Shown one piece after another: positions 32,424 through 43,012 of a stretch of 64,000 bases of DNA. This stretch comes from Pantoea eucrina (GTDB lineage: Bacteria; Pseudomonadota; Gammaproteobacteria; Enterobacterales; Enterobacteriaceae). The stretch lies in the NCBI RefSeq assembly GCF_001691555.1, contig NZ_MAYN01000008.1, forward strand, positions 948,617-1,012,616. Direction: 5' to 3'. Each line of letters opens with the position of its first letter. The first letter of the stretch is position 1. The notes under the pieces are model-generated. The model saw nothing but the letters and a program-made list of their open reading frames with translations. It was not told where the DNA came from and did not search any database. The translations under genes and the position numbers were made by a program.

Positions 32424-33902
32424 ATGGCGGTAACACAAACAGCCCAGGCATGCGATCTGGTGATTTTCGGTGCCAAAGGCGATCTTGCACGCCGTAAACT
32501 GTTGCCTTCGCTGTATCAGCTGGAGAAAGCTGGTCAGATCCACGAAACCACCCGCATCATCGGGGTAGGCCGTGCAGAGTGGGATAAAGCAGCCTATACC
32601 AAAGTGGTGCGCGAGGCGCTGGAAACCTTCATGAAGGAAAAAATCGACGAAGCGCTGTGGGATAAGCTCAGCGGTCGTCTCGATTTCTGTAACCTCGATG
32701 TGAATGATACGTCGCATTTTACCAAACTGGGCAAAATGCTTGATCAAAAAGAGCGCGTGACCATCAACTACTTTGCCATGCCGCCGAGCACCTTTGGGGC
32801 AATCTGTGAAGGTCTGGGTGCGGCGAAGCTGAACGCAAAACCTGCCCGCGTGGTAATGGAAAAGCCGCTGGGCACCTCGCTGGAAACCTCACGCGAAATC
32901 AACGATAGCGTGGGTAAATTCTTTGATGAGAGCCAGGTATTCCGTATTGACCACTATCTGGGTAAAGAGACAGTACTGAACCTGCTGGCGCTGCGCTTTG
33001 CTAACTCAATCTTTGTGAATAACTGGGATAACCGCACCATCGACCACGTGCAGATCACCGTGGCTGAAGAGGTGGGCATTGAAGGCCGCTGGGGTTACTT
33101 TGATAAAGCGGGCCAGATGCGTGATATGATTCAGAATCACCTGCTGCAGGTGCTGACCATGATTGCCATGTCACCGCCCTCCGATCTCACTGCGGATGCC
33201 ATTCGCGATGAAAAAGTAAAAGTGCTGCGTTCACTGCGCCGGATTGATCAAACCAACGTGCGTGAAAAAACCGTACGCGGTCAGTACACAGCAGGTTTCG
33301 TGCAGGGTAAAAAAGTACCGGGCTATCTGGAAGAAGAGGGCGCCAATAAGCAGAGCGCAACCGAGACTTTCGTTGCTATCCGGGTAGATATCGATAACTG
33401 GCGCTGGGCGGGGGTCCCGTTTTATCTGCGCACCGGCAAGCGTCTGCCTTCTAAATGCTCTGAGGTTGTCGTCTATTTCAAGAATCCGGAGATGAACCTG
33501 TTTAAAGACTCCTATTCTGAACTGCCGCAGAACAAACTCACTATTCGTCTGCAGCCGGATGAAGGCGTGGATATCGAAATTCTTAACAAAGTGCCAGGGC
33601 TGGACCACAAGCATAAGCTACAGACCACCAAGCTGGATCTGAGCTATTCGGAAACGTTCAACCAGTCACATCTGGCAGATGCCTATGAACGCCTGCTGCT
33701 GGAATCGATGCGCGGCATTCAGGCGCTGTTTGTACGCCGCGATGAGGTAGAAGCCGCCTGGACCTGGGTAGACTCCATTATCGAAGCCTGGAACGCGGAT
33801 GGCGACGCCTCTAAACCGTATCAGGCGGGCACTTGGGGACCGGTGGCCTCCGTTGCCATGATCACCCGTGACGGCCGTTCATGGAATGAATTTAGCGAGT
33901 AA
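32424..33902 (+). CDS. zwf: Glucose-6-phosphate 1-dehydrogenase
   Basis: Zwf oxidises glucose 6-phosphate to 6-phosphogluconolactone with NADP at the start of the pentose phosphate pathway. The 492-residue protein has the nucleotide-binding motif [11 protein letters not shown] near residues 15-25 and the signature [11 protein letters not shown] with its substrate-binding lysine. GAGGAG precedes the ATG. A terminator follows, so eda is separately transcribed. The Entner-Doudoroff dehydratase gene edd, which lies between zwf and eda in E. coli, is missing here. Confidence 0.97.
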   Translation: MAVTQTAQACDLVIFGAKGDLARRKLLPSLYQLEKAGQIHETTRIIGVGRAEWDKAAYTKVVREALETFMKEKIDEALWDKLSGRLDFCNLDVNDTSHFTKLGKMLDQKERVTINYFAMPPSTFGAICEGLGAAKLNAKPARVVMEKPLGTSLETSREINDSVGKFFDESQVFRIDHYLGKETVLNLLALRFANSIFVNNWDNRTIDHVQITVAEEVGIEGRWGYFDKAGQMRDMIQNHLLQVLTMIAMSPPSDLTADAIRDEKVKVLRSLRRIDQTNVREKTVRGQYTAGFVQGKKVPGYLEEEGANKQSATETFVAIRVDIDNWRWAGVPFYLRTGKRLPSKCSEVVVYFKNPEMNLFKDSYSELPQNKLTIRLQPDEGVDIEILNKVPGLDHKHKLQTTKLDLSYSETFNQSHLADAYERLLLESMRGIQALFVRRDEVEAAWTWVDSIIEAWNADGDASKPYQAGTWGPVASVAMITRDGRSWNEFSE

Positions 33903-33940
33903 TCGCTCGCTGCATTAAGCCGATTTTCATGATCAGCTGA

Positions 33941-33968
33941 TACCCCTGCAATGCAGGGGTATTTTTTT
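33941..33968 (+). terminator. Terminator after zwf
   Basis: TACCCCTGCA-ATGCAGGGGTA hairpin followed by seven T residues. Confidence 0.9.
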
Positions 33969-34120
33969 GCGCCGCATGCAGTAATGCCTGTCAGTGACGG
34001 GCAGGTACCACAGAAGCATTGCCACAGGGGGCGTCATAGACGCAGAGCAGCGTTATCTTGTATGGTAGAGCGCTAATGACGCTAACGCAGCCGGCGGGGC
34101 TGCGGTGACAGGAAAACCGC

Positions 34121-34759
34121 ATGAAAAACTGGAAGATAAGTGCAGAGCAGGTGCTGAGCACCGGGCCGGTCGTGCCGGTTATTGTCGTGAACCAGCCTGA
34201 ACACGCTGTGCCGATGGCAAAAGCGCTGGTCGCTGGCGGGATCCGGGTGCTGGAAGTAACGCTGCGTACGCCGGTCGCGATGGATGCGCTGCGCGCCATT
34301 ATTCGTGAAGTACCGGAAGCGATTGTGGGCGCCGGTACGGTTATCAATACGCAGCAGCTGAAAGAGGTCACGGACGCGGGCGCGCAGTTTGTGATAAGCC
34401 CGGGGCTGACTGAATCGCTGCTCAGAGCCGCCACAGAGGGGCCGGTACCGCTGATCCCGGGGATCAGCACCGTATCAGAGCTGATGATGGGTATGGATCA
34501 TGGCCTGCGTGAGTTCAAGTTCTTTCCGGCTGAAGCTAACGGCGGCGTCAGGGCGCTTTCCGCGCTCGCCGGACCCTTTCCGCAGGTACGGTTTTGTCCA
34601 ACCGGCGGCATTTCACCGGCAAACTATCGTGACTATCTGGCGCTGAAAAGCGTGCTTTGCATTGGCGGATCGTGGCTGGTGCCGGATGACGCGCTTCAGC
34701 AGGGCGACTGGGCGCGGATTACGCAGCTGGCGCGTGACGCAATCGCGGGCGCGCGGTAG
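34121..34759 (+). CDS. eda: KDPG / KHG aldolase Eda
   Basis: Eda splits 2-keto-3-deoxy-6-phosphogluconate to pyruvate and glyceraldehyde 3-phosphate and also acts on 4-hydroxy-2-oxoglutarate. The 212-residue TIM barrel has the family signatures [13 protein letters not shown] with the active-site Glu, and the Schiff-base lysine in [13 protein letters not shown]. Without edd beside it, its main task may be uronate or hydroxyoxoglutarate breakdown; that is inference. Confidence 0.95.
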   Translation: MKNWKISAEQVLSTGPVVPVIVVNQPEHAVPMAKALVAGGIRVLEVTLRTPVAMDALRAIIREVPEAIVGAGTVINTQQLKEVTDAGAQFVISPGLTESLLRAATEGPVPLIPGISTVSELMMGMDHGLREFKFFPAEANGGVRALSALAGPFPQVRFCPTGGISPANYRDYLALKSVLCIGGSWLVPDDALQQGDWARITQLARDAIAGAR

Positions 34760-34808
34760 TCCCGGATGCAGTATCTGGCAGCAGGCATATGGCCTGCTGC
34801 CAGCGCTG

Positions 34809-35987
34809 TCAGCCTTCGGCGGTTATCGCTGCCGCACTGGCGACGGCGCGCGCCACCGCCTCTTCCGTGCTCTCTCCGGTTGCCAGCGCGACGCCCAAAC
34901 GGCGCTGGCCGCTGATTACCGGTTTACCAAACAGGCGAAGCTGCAGACCTGCGCCCAGCGCGGCATCAACGTGTGCAAAGCGCACATCCTGACTCTCCAG
35001 CCGGGGCAGGATCACGGCCGATGCCGCCGGGCCATACTGGCGGATGCTGCCGACTGGCAGGCCGAGAAACGCGCGCACGTGCAGAGCGAACTCAGAGAGA
35101 TCCTGAGAAATAAGCGTCACCATGCCGGTATCGTGCGGGCGCGGCGACACTTCGCTGAACACCACGTCATCACCACACACAAACAGCTCAACGCCAAACA
35201 GGCCATATCCGCCCAGCGCGTTTACCACGCTGGCGGCGATCTCCTGCGCCCGCGCGAGGGCAGCGGGGCTCATCTGCTGCGGCTGCCAGGATTCGCGGTA
35301 ATCGCCATCCTCCTGCCGGTGTCCAATCGGCGCGCAGAAGTGGATACCGTCAACGGCGCTGACCGTCAGCAGCGTAATTTCAAAATCAAATCTGACCACG
35401 CCTTCAACAATGACCCGACCCGCGCCGGCCCGGCCGCCCTGCTGGGCATAGTCCCACGCCTGCTGCAGTGCGTCCGCGCTGCGAATAAAGCTCTGACCTT
35501 TGCCGGATGAACTCATCACCGGCTTAACGATGCAGGGAAACCCTATCGCTTCCGCTGCAGCAAAAAAGTGCGCCTGGCTGTCGGCAAACTGATAGCGTGA
35601 GGTGGGCAGGTTCAGTTCTTCAGCGGCCAGGCGACGGATCCCCTCCCGGTTCATGGTCAGGCGTGCGGCGCGTGCGGTCGGCACCACTTTCTGCCCCCGG
35701 GCTTCAAGCTCAACCAGCGTATCGGTGGCAATCGCTTCAATTTCCGGCACTACATAGTGCGGCTGTTCACGGGCGATCAGATCAGCCAGCGCCTCGCCAT
35801 CCAGCATATTGATTACGTGGCTGCGATGCGCAACCTGCATCGCCGGCGCGTCGGCATAGCGATCGACGGCGATCACTTCCACACCCAAACGCTGGCACTC
35901 CAGCGCCACCTCTTTACCCAGCTCACCTGAACCCAGCAGCATAACGCGCGTGGCCCCGGGGCGCAGCGCCGTTCCGAGAGTTGTCAT
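34809..35987 (-). CDS. purT: Formate-dependent GAR transformylase PurT
   Basis: PurT makes formylglycinamide ribonucleotide from GAR, formate and ATP in purine synthesis. The 392-residue ATP-grasp enzyme (same length as E. coli) has [31 protein letters not shown] and [20 protein letters not shown] use the ATG at 35987 ([14 protein letters not shown]); the frame is open to 36095. A perfect PurR operator lies about 40 bases upstream. Confidence 0.97.
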   Translation of the reverse strand: MTTLGTALRPGATRVMLLGSGELGKEVALECQRLGVEVIAVDRYADAPAMQVAHRSHVINMLDGEALADLIAREQPHYVVPEIEAIATDTLVELEARGQKVVPTARAARLTMNREGIRRLAAEELNLPTSRYQFADSQAHFFAAAEAIGFPCIVKPVMSSSGKGQSFIRSADALQQAWDYAQQGGRAGAGRVIVEGVVRFDFEITLLTVSAVDGIHFCAPIGHRQEDGDYRESWQPQQMSPAALARAQEIAASVVNALGGYGLFGVELFVCGDDVVFSEVSPRPHDTGMVTLISQDLSEFALHVRAFLGLPVGSIRQYGPAASAVILPRLESQDVRFAHVDAALGAGLQLRLFGKPVISGQRRLGVALATGESTEEAVARAVASAAAITAEG

Positions 35988-36028
35988 ACCTGTCACCTTA
36001 GCAGTCAAAAAAAGCGCCAGCAGTATAT

Positions 36029-36044
36029 ACGAAAACGTTTGCGT
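36029..36044 (-). promoter_or_regulatory. PurR operator of purT
   Basis: The minus strand reads ACGCAAACGTTTTCGT, the PurR consensus, 42 bases upstream of the purT start. Purine-bound PurR should repress purT. Confidence 0.88.
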
Positions 36045-36151
36045 CCTCACGTTTCGCGTTCGTAAAGATTTTCCGTACTTTGCCCGCTCTGACATTTTCT
36101 GACGCAGGTTGCGCCAGGATAAAACGGACTAACTTAAACGGGAGTTAAACA

Positions 36152-36793
36152 ATGAATCAGTGGCTGCAGCAGCTTCAGACGGTTCTGGCAAAAAAAGAGG
36201 GCGACAGAAAAGCGTCCGGGCTGGGTGACCTCCTGGGACCCGGGGCGCTGGGCGGGCTGGCAGGCCTGCTGGCGGGCAGCAAATCGTCACGTAAGCTGCT
36301 GACCAAATTTGGCGGCAAGGCGCTGCTGCTGGGCGGCGGTGCGGCGGCCGGTGCGCTGTTATGGAATAAATATAAAGATCGTATTCGCACCGTGTATCAG
36401 CCTGCATCCGGCACTGGCGGGCAGCAGACGCCGCCTGACCAGCGTGCAGAGCGACTTATTACTGCGCTGGTATTTGCCGCGAAAAGCGATGGCCATATCG
36501 ATGAGGCTGAACAGGCTGCGATCGAGAAAAATATTCAGCAGGCGGGCTACGGCGAGCAGGCAGAGCGGGTGATTAAGCAGGCAATCGCGCGCCCGCTCGA
36601 TCCACAGTGGCTCGCGGCCGGGGTAAAAAATGAAGAGGAGGCGCTGGAACTCTACGTGCTCAGCTGCGCTGCTATTGATGTTGACCATTTTATGGAGCGC
36701 AGCTATCTCGCCGCGCTGGGTGATGCGCTGGCTATTCCGCAGGATGTGCGTGACGGGGTGCAGCGGGATATCGCTGCAGAATCTGCTGGCTGA
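36152..36793 (+). CDS. yebE: YebE, DUF533 inner-membrane protein
   Basis: The 213-residue protein matches E. coli Yeb[22 protein letters not shown], a glycine- and alanine-rich hydrophobic stretch near residues 52-70, [15 protein letters not shown] (a TerB-like acidic domain), [20 protein letters not shown] and a C-terminal VRDGVQRDI. Its function is unknown. AACGGGAG precedes the ATG. Confidence 0.92.
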   Translation: MNQWLQQLQTVLAKKEGDRKASGLGDLLGPGALGGLAGLLAGSKSSRKLLTKFGGKALLLGGGAAAGALLWNKYKDRIRTVYQPASGTGGQQTPPDQRAERLITALVFAAKSDGHIDEAEQAAIEKNIQQAGYGEQAERVIKQAIARPLDPQWLAAGVKNEEEALELYVLSCAAIDVDHFMERSYLAALGDALAIPQDVRDGVQRDIAAESAG

Positions 36794-36888
36794 CAGGCTT
36801 AATACCGCTGCGTCTGCGCCAGCTCTGGCATTCCCGCCTGATTGGTGCCACGCTTGCATAAAACGATTTCTCAGGGAGAAACCGCGTT

Positions 36889-38952
36889 ATGAAACAGCCG
36901 CAGGCAAAAAAAATTCCACATGTCATGACGTTGCATGGCGAAACACGCACTGATGATTATTTCTGGCTGCGCGATGACGATCGTGAAGACCCCAGTGTGC
37001 TGTCCTATCTGCAGGAGGAGAACCGCTACGGCAGGGCAATGATGGCGTCTCAAAATGCACTGCAGGATAAGGTGCTGAAAGAGATTGTTGATCGTATTCC
37101 GGGCCAGGATTACTCCGTGCCTTATACGAAAAATGGCTTTCGCTATCAGCGCCGCTATGAAGCCGGCAACGAATATGCAGCCTTCTATCGTCAGCCGGTT
37201 GAAAGCGGAGCGGAGGCAGCCTGGCAGCTGCTGCTTGACGGTAACATGCGCGCCGCGCACAGTGACTTTTACACCATGGGATCGCTGGATATCAGCCCTG
37301 ATAATCAGGTTATGGCGCTGGCAGAAGATTTTTTATCGCGCCGCCAGTATGGTATTCGCTTTCGTAATCTGCAGAGCGGCAGCTGGTATCCTGAAGTACT
37401 GCATAACGCGTCATCCAGCGTCGCGTGGGCAAACGACTCGCGTACGCTTTACTATGTGCGCAAACATCCCAAAACGCTGCTGGCTTACCAGATATGGCGC
37501 CATGAACTGGGCCATCCGCAGAGTGACGACCAGCTGGTGTATGAAGAGAAGGATGAAAGCTTCCATCTCAGCGTACATAAAACCACGTCAGAGCACTTTA
37601 TTCTTATTGCGCTGTTCAGTACCACCACCAGTGAGATCCTGCTGCTGGATGCAGAATATCCTGATGCGCAGCCCCAGGTGTTCTGCCCGCGCCGGCGCGA
37701 TCACGAGTACAGCATCGATCACTACAATCACAATTTTTATATCCGCTCAAACCGCGACGGCAAAAACTTCGGTCTCTATCGCAGCGCCTGGCTGGCGGAG
37801 CAGCGCTGGGAAACCCTCATCCCTGCCCGCGAGCATGTGGTGCTGGAAGACTTCCAGCTGTTTCGCAGCTGGCTGGTGGTGGAAGAGCGTCAGCGCGGCG
37901 TCAGCACGTTGCGGCAGATCAACCGGGCCAGCGGCGAGAGCTATGGTATCGCGTTTGACGATCCCGCCTATGTGACCTGGCTGGCGTTTAATCCCACGCC
38001 GGAGAGCGATACGCTGCGCTACGGTTACTCCTCGATGACCACTCCCGATACGCTGTTTGAGCTGAATATGGAGACCGGAGAGCGGCGGATCCTCAAACAG
38101 ACGCCGATACCGGGATTTGATCCGGATGAGTATAAAAGTGAGCACCAGTGGATCAAAACGCGCGACGGCACCGAAGTGCCGGTATCGCTGGTTTATCACC
38201 GTAACTATTTCCAGCGCGGTAAAAATCCGCTGCTGGTCTATGGCTATGGCGCCTACGGCAGCACGATGGAAGCGGGTTTCAGTGCCAGTCGCGTCAGCCT
38301 GCTGCAGCGCGGTTTTATCTATGCCATTGTGCACGTACGTGGAGGAGGCGAGCTGGGGCAGCAGTGGTATGACAGTGGTCGTCTGATGCATAAGATGAAC
38401 AGCTTCACTGATTTTATCGATGTGACGCAGGGGCTGGTGGCCAAAGGCTATGGTGACCCGCAGCGGCTCTATGCCATGGGCGGTAGCGCTGGCGGGCTGC
38501 TGATGGGCGCGGTTGTCAATATGGCGCCGGATCTGTTCCATGGCGTGGTGGCGCAGGTGCCGTTTGTGGATGTGGTGACCACCATGCTGGATCCGACCAT
38601 TCCGTTAACCACCGGTGAGTATGATGAGTGGGGTAACCCGGAACAGCCCGACGCTTATCACTATATCAGTCGTTACAGTCCGTACGATAATGTGACCGCG
38701 CAGGCGTATCCGCATCTGCTGGTCACTACCGGACTGCACGACTCGCAGGTGCAGTACTGGGAACCTGCCAAATGGGTAGCAAAACTGCGCGAACATAAAA
38801 CCAGCGACACGCTGTTACTGCTCTGTACCGACATGGACTCCGGCCACGGCGGTAAATCAGGACGCTTTAAATCCTATGAGGGTGTTGCGCAGGAGTTTAC
38901 GTTCCTGATTGCGCTGGCGCAGGGCAGCCTGCCGGATCGGATTGATTACTGA
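36889..38952 (+). CDS. ptrB: Oligopeptidase B
   Basis: PtrB is a cytoplasmic prolyl-oligopeptidase-family serine peptidase that cuts short peptides after Lys or Arg. The 687-residue protein has an N-terminal beta-propeller with Trp-rich repeats and a C-terminal alpha/beta hydrolase domain with the nucleophile in [13 protein letters not shown] and the catalytic His in [11 protein letters not shown]. Length matches E. coli (686). It is convergent with exoX, overlapping by seven bases. Confidence 0.96.
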   Translation: MKQPQAKKIPHVMTLHGETRTDDYFWLRDDDREDPSVLSYLQEENRYGRAMMASQNALQDKVLKEIVDRIPGQDYSVPYTKNGFRYQRRYEAGNEYAAFYRQPVESGAEAAWQLLLDGNMRAAHSDFYTMGSLDISPDNQVMALAEDFLSRRQYGIRFRNLQSGSWYPEVLHNASSSVAWANDSRTLYYVRKHPKTLLAYQIWRHELGHPQSDDQLVYEEKDESFHLSVHKTTSEHFILIALFSTTTSEILLLDAEYPDAQPQVFCPRRRDHEYSIDHYNHNFYIRSNRDGKNFGLYRSAWLAEQRWETLIPAREHVVLEDFQLFRSWLVVEERQRGVSTLRQINRASGESYGIAFDDPAYVTWLAFNPTPESDTLRYGYSSMTTPDTLFELNMETGERRILKQTPIPGFDPDEYKSEHQWIKTRDGTEVPVSLVYHRNYFQRGKNPLLVYGYGAYGSTMEAGFSASRVSLLQRGFIYAIVHVRGGGELGQQWYDSGRLMHKMNSFTDFIDVTQGLVAKGYGDPQRLYAMGGSAGGLLMGAVVNMAPDLFHGVVAQVPFVDVVTTMLDPTIPLTTGEYDEWGNPEQPDAYHYISRYSPYDNVTAQAYPHLLVTTGLHDSQVQYWEPAKWVAKLREHKTSDTLLLLCTDMDSGHGGKSGRFKSYEGVAQEFTFLIALAQGSLPDRIDY

Positions 38953-39614
38953 TCGTCTTTGACATATTTGCGCAGCGCCTGCCGCAGCGGCGGGCGCAGG
39001 TCGCGTACATTTTCCAGTACCCAGCGCAGATAGCCCGGATCGCGGCGTGCAATCGCGCTGATACTCTGCCCGCGGTATTTACCAAACGGGAAGAGATCGC
39101 CGGACACCGCAACCGGTTCGGTGCGGCTGACCATCTCTGCCGGACTCCAGCCGGAAATCTCCATAATACGGATCAGCAGTGCGGCGGTGACATAGCAGTC
39201 ATAAAGTGCGCGGTGTGCATGCAGGTCAGCAGGCGGCGTCACCTCAAGTTTCAGGCTGTGCCGCAGCGCCTGATTACCATACTTAATACCGGGCCACAGT
39301 TTGCGCGCCAGCGTCATGGTGCAGATCCATTCGCCGGGCATGGCGGGCAGCATGCGGCGGTCAAAGCTGGCGTTATGCGCCACATAGTGCGGACTGCCGT
39401 GATAGCGGCTGATGATCGCTTCTATCGGAGGTTTATCTGCCACCATGGCTTCAGTAATGCGGTGCACCATCATTGCCTGCCGGCTGATAGGGCGATCCGG
39501 ACAGACCAGATCGCTCATCGGATTAACAATCTGCCCGTCAATGACATCCACTGAGGCGACTTCAACCACGCCGCCCTGCAGGCCGCAGGTTTCTGTATCT
39601 ATCACGCGTAACAT
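38946..39614 (-). CDS. exoX: Exodeoxyribonuclease X
   Basis: ExoX is a DnaQ-family 3'-5' exonuclease acting in mismatch repair and UV tolerance. The 222-residue protein has the DEDDh motifs: DTETCG at residues 6-11, [10 protein letters not shown], and [11 protein letters not shown]. The C-terminal part [12 protein letters not shown] is characteristic. It follows holE by three bases on the same strand, so the two are probably one operon. Confidence 0.95.
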   Translation of the reverse strand: MLRVIDTETCGLQGGVVEVASVDVIDGQIVNPMSDLVCPDRPISRQAMMVHRITEAMVADKPPIEAIISRYHGSPHYVAHNASFDRRMLPAMPGEWICTMTLARKLWPGIKYGNQALRHSLKLEVTPPADLHAHRALYDCYVTAALLIRIMEISGWSPAEMVSRTEPVAVSGDLFPFGKYRGQSISAIARRDPGYLRWVLENVRDLRPPLRQALRKYVKDDQ

Positions 39615-39617
39615 AAA

Positions 39618-39848
39618 TTATTTCTGCTTAGGTTCGTAGGGCAGGCGGGAAAGGCTGAGCGAAGCCTGACGATAGTGCATCAGGCGCTGGCGGAACCAGT
39701 CGCGCATCGCTTCCGGCTGCTCGCGCTCAACCATCTCCGCCACGACCGGCATATTGTAGCGCTCTTTAAACGCGACGCCCGCTGCCGCCAGCTCAACGTT
39801 GACTTTGTCTTTCTCTTCCTGCGACAGCTGTGCAAGATTATAACGCAT
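39618..39848 (-). CDS. holE: DNA polymerase III theta subunit
   Basis: Theta stabilises the proofreading subunit DnaQ in the polymerase III core. The 76-residue product is the same length as E. coli HolE and shares [33 protein letters not shown] and [10 protein letters not shown] use the ATG at 39848; the frame is open to 39908. Its pairing with exoX, a DnaQ-like nuclease, is also seen in E. coli. Confidence 0.95.
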   Translation of the reverse strand: MRYNLAQLSQEEKDKVNVELAAAGVAFKERYNMPVVAEMVEREQPEAMRDWFRQRLMHYRQASLSLSRLPYEPKQK

Positions 39849-40042
39849 GCTTTTCTCCTGATAATCAGCGGCAAAAATAATAGTTTCATGCAGCAGGATC
39901 AAGGGCAACCGGATCGCACTGCAGGTCTCGACACGCTGAATCCGGCGGCGTATCCTGCTGCCACATCAGCGGCAGCGCCGGAAAACCCGCCGGGTAGTCC
40001 GTTAGTCTGCCGTGCCAGTAAAGATGAAATGAGGTCAATATT

Positions 40043-40387
40043 TTGCTGAAAAAAGTGATCCCAGCCTGCATGCTGCTGGCGCTCTGCAGCCAGGCGCTGG
40101 CGGGTGAAATTATTACGGTCAGTCGTTTTGAAATCGGTAAGGCAAAGTGGCCTTTCACGCGTGAAGAAGTCATGCTGACCTGTGAAAAAGATGGCGCGCT
40201 GTTTGCTATCAATCCCAGCACGCTGCTGCAGTACCCGCTGAATGAAAAAGCGCTGGCGCGCGCCGATGCCGGGCAGGGCACGCTGCAGTCGATTAGTACT
40301 ATTCTGGCAGATGATAAAGCGCACCCTGGCAGCAAAATGTCACTACAGCCGATTATCGATCGTGCGCAGCAGCTGTGCGCTAATTAA
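40043..40387 (+). CDS. yebY: YebY, periplasmic DUF2511 protein
   Basis: The 114-residue product has a signal peptide (LKKVIPACMLLALCSQALA) and matches E. coli YebY in EIITVSRFEIGKAKWPFTRE and EVMLTCEKDGALFAINPSTL, with two Cys that could form a disulphide. The start is a TTG with GAGG eight bases upstream. In E. coli yebY is cotranscribed with copper-related yobA and yebZ; those genes are not here. Confidence 0.9.
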   Translation: MLKKVIPACMLLALCSQALAGEIITVSRFEIGKAKWPFTREEVMLTCEKDGALFAINPSTLLQYPLNEKALARADAGQGTLQSISTILADDKAHPGSKMSLQPIIDRAQQLCAN

Positions 40388-40640
40388 AAGAGGGCTGACG
40401 CTGCAGCTCAAAAGCGTTGCGTGCGTCTGGTAGTGCCAGCGCGATCACAGAGTTGGCAGCTTTCCGGCTCACGTCAGGCAGCTTGCTGGACAATGTTCGC
40501 CGTTGAACTACCTTTAAATGGCAAGGCACCTCGCCTGCAAAAATGCCAACTTTTAGCGCACGGCTCACTACGAGCCATTTCCCTGGACCCGATACAGGAA
40601 TCGTATTGGGTCTTTTTTTAATTCATTGTTTTTAAAGGTT
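40380..40640 (-). ncRNA. sraC: Possible antisense RNA SraC (RyeA)
   Basis: In E. coli the RNA SraC is transcribed opposite SdsR across this same interval and pairs with it. The equivalent stretch is present here between yebY and the downstream gap. I could not place its promoter or terminator, so the ends are nominal. A 62-codon ORF on this strand (40380-40568) has no ribosome site and is not treated as a gene. Confidence 0.35.
40521..40619 (+). ncRNA. sdsR: Small RNA SdsR (RyeB)
   Basis: This stretch is clearly SdsR: it starts GCAAGGCACCTCGCCTGC, contains ATGCCAACTTTTAGCGCACG, a GGCTC-GAGCC hairpin, CATTTCCCTGGACC, and ends in the terminator CCGATACAGGAATCGTATTGG with a T run. It is downstream of yebY as in E. 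coli. SdsR is a Hfq-dependent stationary-phase RNA made by sigma-S polymerase. CTACCTT at 40508-40514 sits at -13 to -7 and has the C at -13 preferred by sigma-S. It represses targets such as porin, mismatch-repair and efflux genes in E. coli and Salmonella. Confidence 0.93.
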
Positions 40641-41340
40641 ATTTTCAGGTTCGTACGAAAATGTCCGAAATTTGTCCGAAATCTTTATATCCGGCTTAAA
40701 TCATCACATATTCCTGCCCACGTGAATCCAGATATTTTTGACCCTCAACATGTTCTGCTTCTGTCTATGCGCCTGGATGGCATCCGGAAATAAGCATCCG
40801 GCTTTCTTCAACCCCGGCGGGCTGAAGAGTAAACGCTGTTGTCAGACGCGTTATTCACGGTCTTTTTCAGTGATATCAGCCAGGCTGACACTGGCTGCTT
40901 CCGGTGGCAGCAATAAGGGCAGGGCCAGTATATGTCCTGTTTTACTCTGAATGACGAAAAGGTGATTTACCTGACTTCGCTGAAAGTCATTCTGGAAATA
41001 TCCTCTCTTCTCCGGCCGGTCAGCGTTCGCCAGCCACGCCCCTATGTGAAGTGCGATAGCTTTCAGAGCAGGGAAGCTTTCAGGCGTTATCCTTAACCGC
41101 AGGGACAGGCATACGCGTTGATTCAGCCGGTTCCGCTTCAGCACATCTTCACTTCTTCCGCGACAGCCTCTCTGAAAACATGCATGAGCAGCGAGCATAA
41201 CGCGGCCGCTATCATCAGCTTGTGTGCTTCTCATCGCTGTAACTCATTATTCTGCACTATGCTTATCCCTGACGATTCGCGCTGTATTGAGTGCCCACAG
41301 GGTATAAAATCAAAGCCAGCACCTCATAACTAACGTGAAA
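40640..41340. other. Gene-poor region after sdsR
   Basis: About 700 bases without a supported gene. A tandem repeat of TGTCCGAAAT occurs at about 40661-40682. An ORF on the minus strand (40851-41234, 127 codons) has no ribosome site and no family likeness. In E. coli pphA lies in this slot; I see no PphA remnant. It looks like worn-out DNA. Confidence 0.5.
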
Positions 41341-41365
41341 ATAGAATCATGGAGGGCAATCCAGC

Positions 41366-41644
41366 GTGAGTATGGATAACTCAAACCAAAAAAATAAGGC
41401 AGTAATACATCTTGGCGCTGAGCAGATTGTCATAGAGCGCAGATACCGCGCCCTTGGCGCCATAAATGATGCCTTAATTGCAGTATGGTTTCTGATTGGC
41501 AGCATCTTTTTCTTTTACGATTCACTTATGACAGATGGCACCTGGCTTTTTGTGGCCGGCAGCCTTCAGTTGCTTCTGCGCCCGGTGATAACGCTTGCTG
41601 AGCTAATACACGTGAAAAGGTCTTATAACAGGCAGCGGAACTAA
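41366..41644 (+). CDS. YrhK-domain small membrane protein
   Basis: The 92-residue protein has the YrhK pattern: IVIERRYRALGAINDALIAV, WFLIGSIFFFYDS (first membrane helix), a short turn, and GTWLFVAGSLQLLLRPVI (second helix), then a basic tail. The function of the YrhK family is unknown. The start is a GTG ten bases after GGAGG; an ATG two codons later could also serve. Single gene, in the variable region. Confidence 0.78.
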   Translation: MSMDNSNQKNKAVIHLGAEQIVIERRYRALGAINDALIAVWFLIGSIFFFYDSLMTDGTWLFVAGSLQLLLRPVITLAELIHVKRSYNRQRN

Positions 41645-41916
41645 ATAACATTATCGTTAGCCCCGCCCCCCCATCCACGGGGTGCCTGCCTGCTTTGTCT
41701 CTGCTGGTGTAATAAGCGCACAGTGCGTGCGTTCCCATCCGGTGTGCAGCAGCGGTTCAGGCGGTAAAGTAAACTATCAAAGGCAAAAGTACTTCTGTAT
41801 GCTCTGTATCTCCGATAGACAGGGTAGATTTTCTTTTGCCCCAAATTAGCTTTAGGCTATTCTGATTTCCCTGCTTTTACTAAACGTGTTAAAAAAATAA
41901 ACCCAGGTTTACATTT

Positions 41917-42807
41917 ATGATATATGACTGCTTTTTATACTATGACGAAGATATGCTGCTGGAGTTAAGACTTAACACTCTTTATGACTATGTTGATAAA
42001 TTTGTGATAGTAGAGTCGTTGTATACCTTTACGGGTGTTCGGAGAGAAAAGCTTCATTTTAATATAGAAAAATTTAGCCGATTCAAAGATAAAATAATTT
42101 ATGTTGTCAATGATGCGGTTCCAAAAATCCATCATCAAAGTTTCCATTCGAATGGCTCATTCGTAGAAGCTGGCACTTCCGATCCGTGGGAGAACGAAAC
42201 TACTGCACGTAACGCCATTATGAAAGGATTAACTGAAGCCGACAATCAGGACATAATTATGGTGTCAGATGTCGATGAAATACCACGTCCTTCTGCATTG
42301 CAGTGCTTCAGCCATCGGCATCTTTGTACTGTGCTTCATCAAAATTTTTACAACTATAAATTTAATGTGCAGGTACTGAATGAGGATGGCTCTCCGCGCC
42401 TCTGTACACTTCCCAAAATGACAACGCTGAAAAACCTGAAAGGTTTTTTTCGTAGCCAGCCAGACATGCTGCGTAATGTAAAGCGTAAAGGAACACCTGT
42501 TCGTGATAGCTGGTGGCGCTGGCAGCTGCTTAAAATTTTTACACGTACAGTGAGTGATGCAGGCTGGCACTTTTCCTGGGTCATGACTGATGAACGCATC
42601 AGTGAAAAGATGTCTACTATTTCGCATACCGAGCATAATGTTCCGGAGTTCAATAACCCGGACCATATACGACGCTGTGTTGAGCAAAACGTTGATATCT
42701 GGAATCGCTCACGAAAAATGGTTGTCAGGCCAGTAACTTCAGCTTACATGCCTGAATGGTTAGTGCTGAACCAGAAGCGGTTTATGGATTATATAAAGCC
42801 TGTCTGA
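41917..42807 (+). CDS. Family 17 glycosyltransferase (beta-1,4-N-acetylglucosaminyltransferase type)
   Basis: The 296-residue protein starts MIYDCFLYYDEDMLLELRLN and has FVIVESLYTFTGVRR, IIMVSDVDEIPRPSAL (acidic metal-binding motif) and AGWHFSWV, all signatures of CAZy family GT17 (related to eukaryotic MGAT3). It probably adds a sugar, perhaps N-acetylglucosamine, to a surface polysaccharide. It has no membrane segment. The gene is visibly more AT-rich than its neighbours and stands alone, which suggests horizontal acquisition. Acceptor unknown. Confidence 0.85.
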   Translation: MIYDCFLYYDEDMLLELRLNTLYDYVDKFVIVESLYTFTGVRREKLHFNIEKFSRFKDKIIYVVNDAVPKIHHQSFHSNGSFVEAGTSDPWENETTARNAIMKGLTEADNQDIIMVSDVDEIPRPSALQCFSHRHLCTVLHQNFYNYKFNVQVLNEDGSPRLCTLPKMTTLKNLKGFFRSQPDMLRNVKRKGTPVRDSWWRWQLLKIFTRTVSDAGWHFSWVMTDERISEKMSTISHTEHNVPEFNNPDHIRRCVEQNVDIWNRSRKMVVRPVTSAYMPEWLVLNQKRFMDYIKPV

Positions 42808-42940
42808 CGCAAAATGAAAAAGCCTGGAAACTTGCGAACTGAGGTAAACAGGCTATGCTTAAAGCGTACTATCTCAATGCGCCGCATCTAACGACGGACT
42901 GTTTGTTAATCACTGACGATCAACAGGCGCACCAATTCAG

Positions 42941-42967
42941 GGCTCTGCTTTGGCAGGGCCTTTCCTT
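42941..42967 (+). terminator. Probable terminator after the glycosyltransferase gene
   Basis: GGCTCTGC-TTTG-GCAGGGCC forms an eight-pair stem followed by TTTCCTTT. Confidence 0.6.
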
Positions 42968-42971
42968 TACT

Positions 42972-43002
42972 GGCTGCTGACTGAAAAGTGCAGTCAGCAG
43001 CC
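42972..43002. repeat. Perfect 12-bp inverted repeat downstream of the 21-residue ORF
   Basis: GGCTGCTGACTG, a seven-base loop, and CAGTCAGCAGCC. It begins ten bases after the stop of the 21-codon gene on the minus strand. There is no T run on either side, so it may protect or end that transcript by another route. Confidence 0.6.
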
Positions 43003-43012
43003 GGCAAGACTC

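Noticed and set aside
40380..40568. 62-codon ORF opposite sdsR
   Set aside because: No ribosome site; sequence is explained by the conserved sdsR/sraC RNA region.
40661..40682. Tandem TGTCCGAAAT repeat as a possible phage attachment site
   Set aside because: Only two short copies, no integrase gene and no flanking tRNA in the window.
40851..41234. 127-codon ORF on the minus strand
   Set aside because: No ribosome site, no family likeness, and it lies in DNA that looks degenerate.
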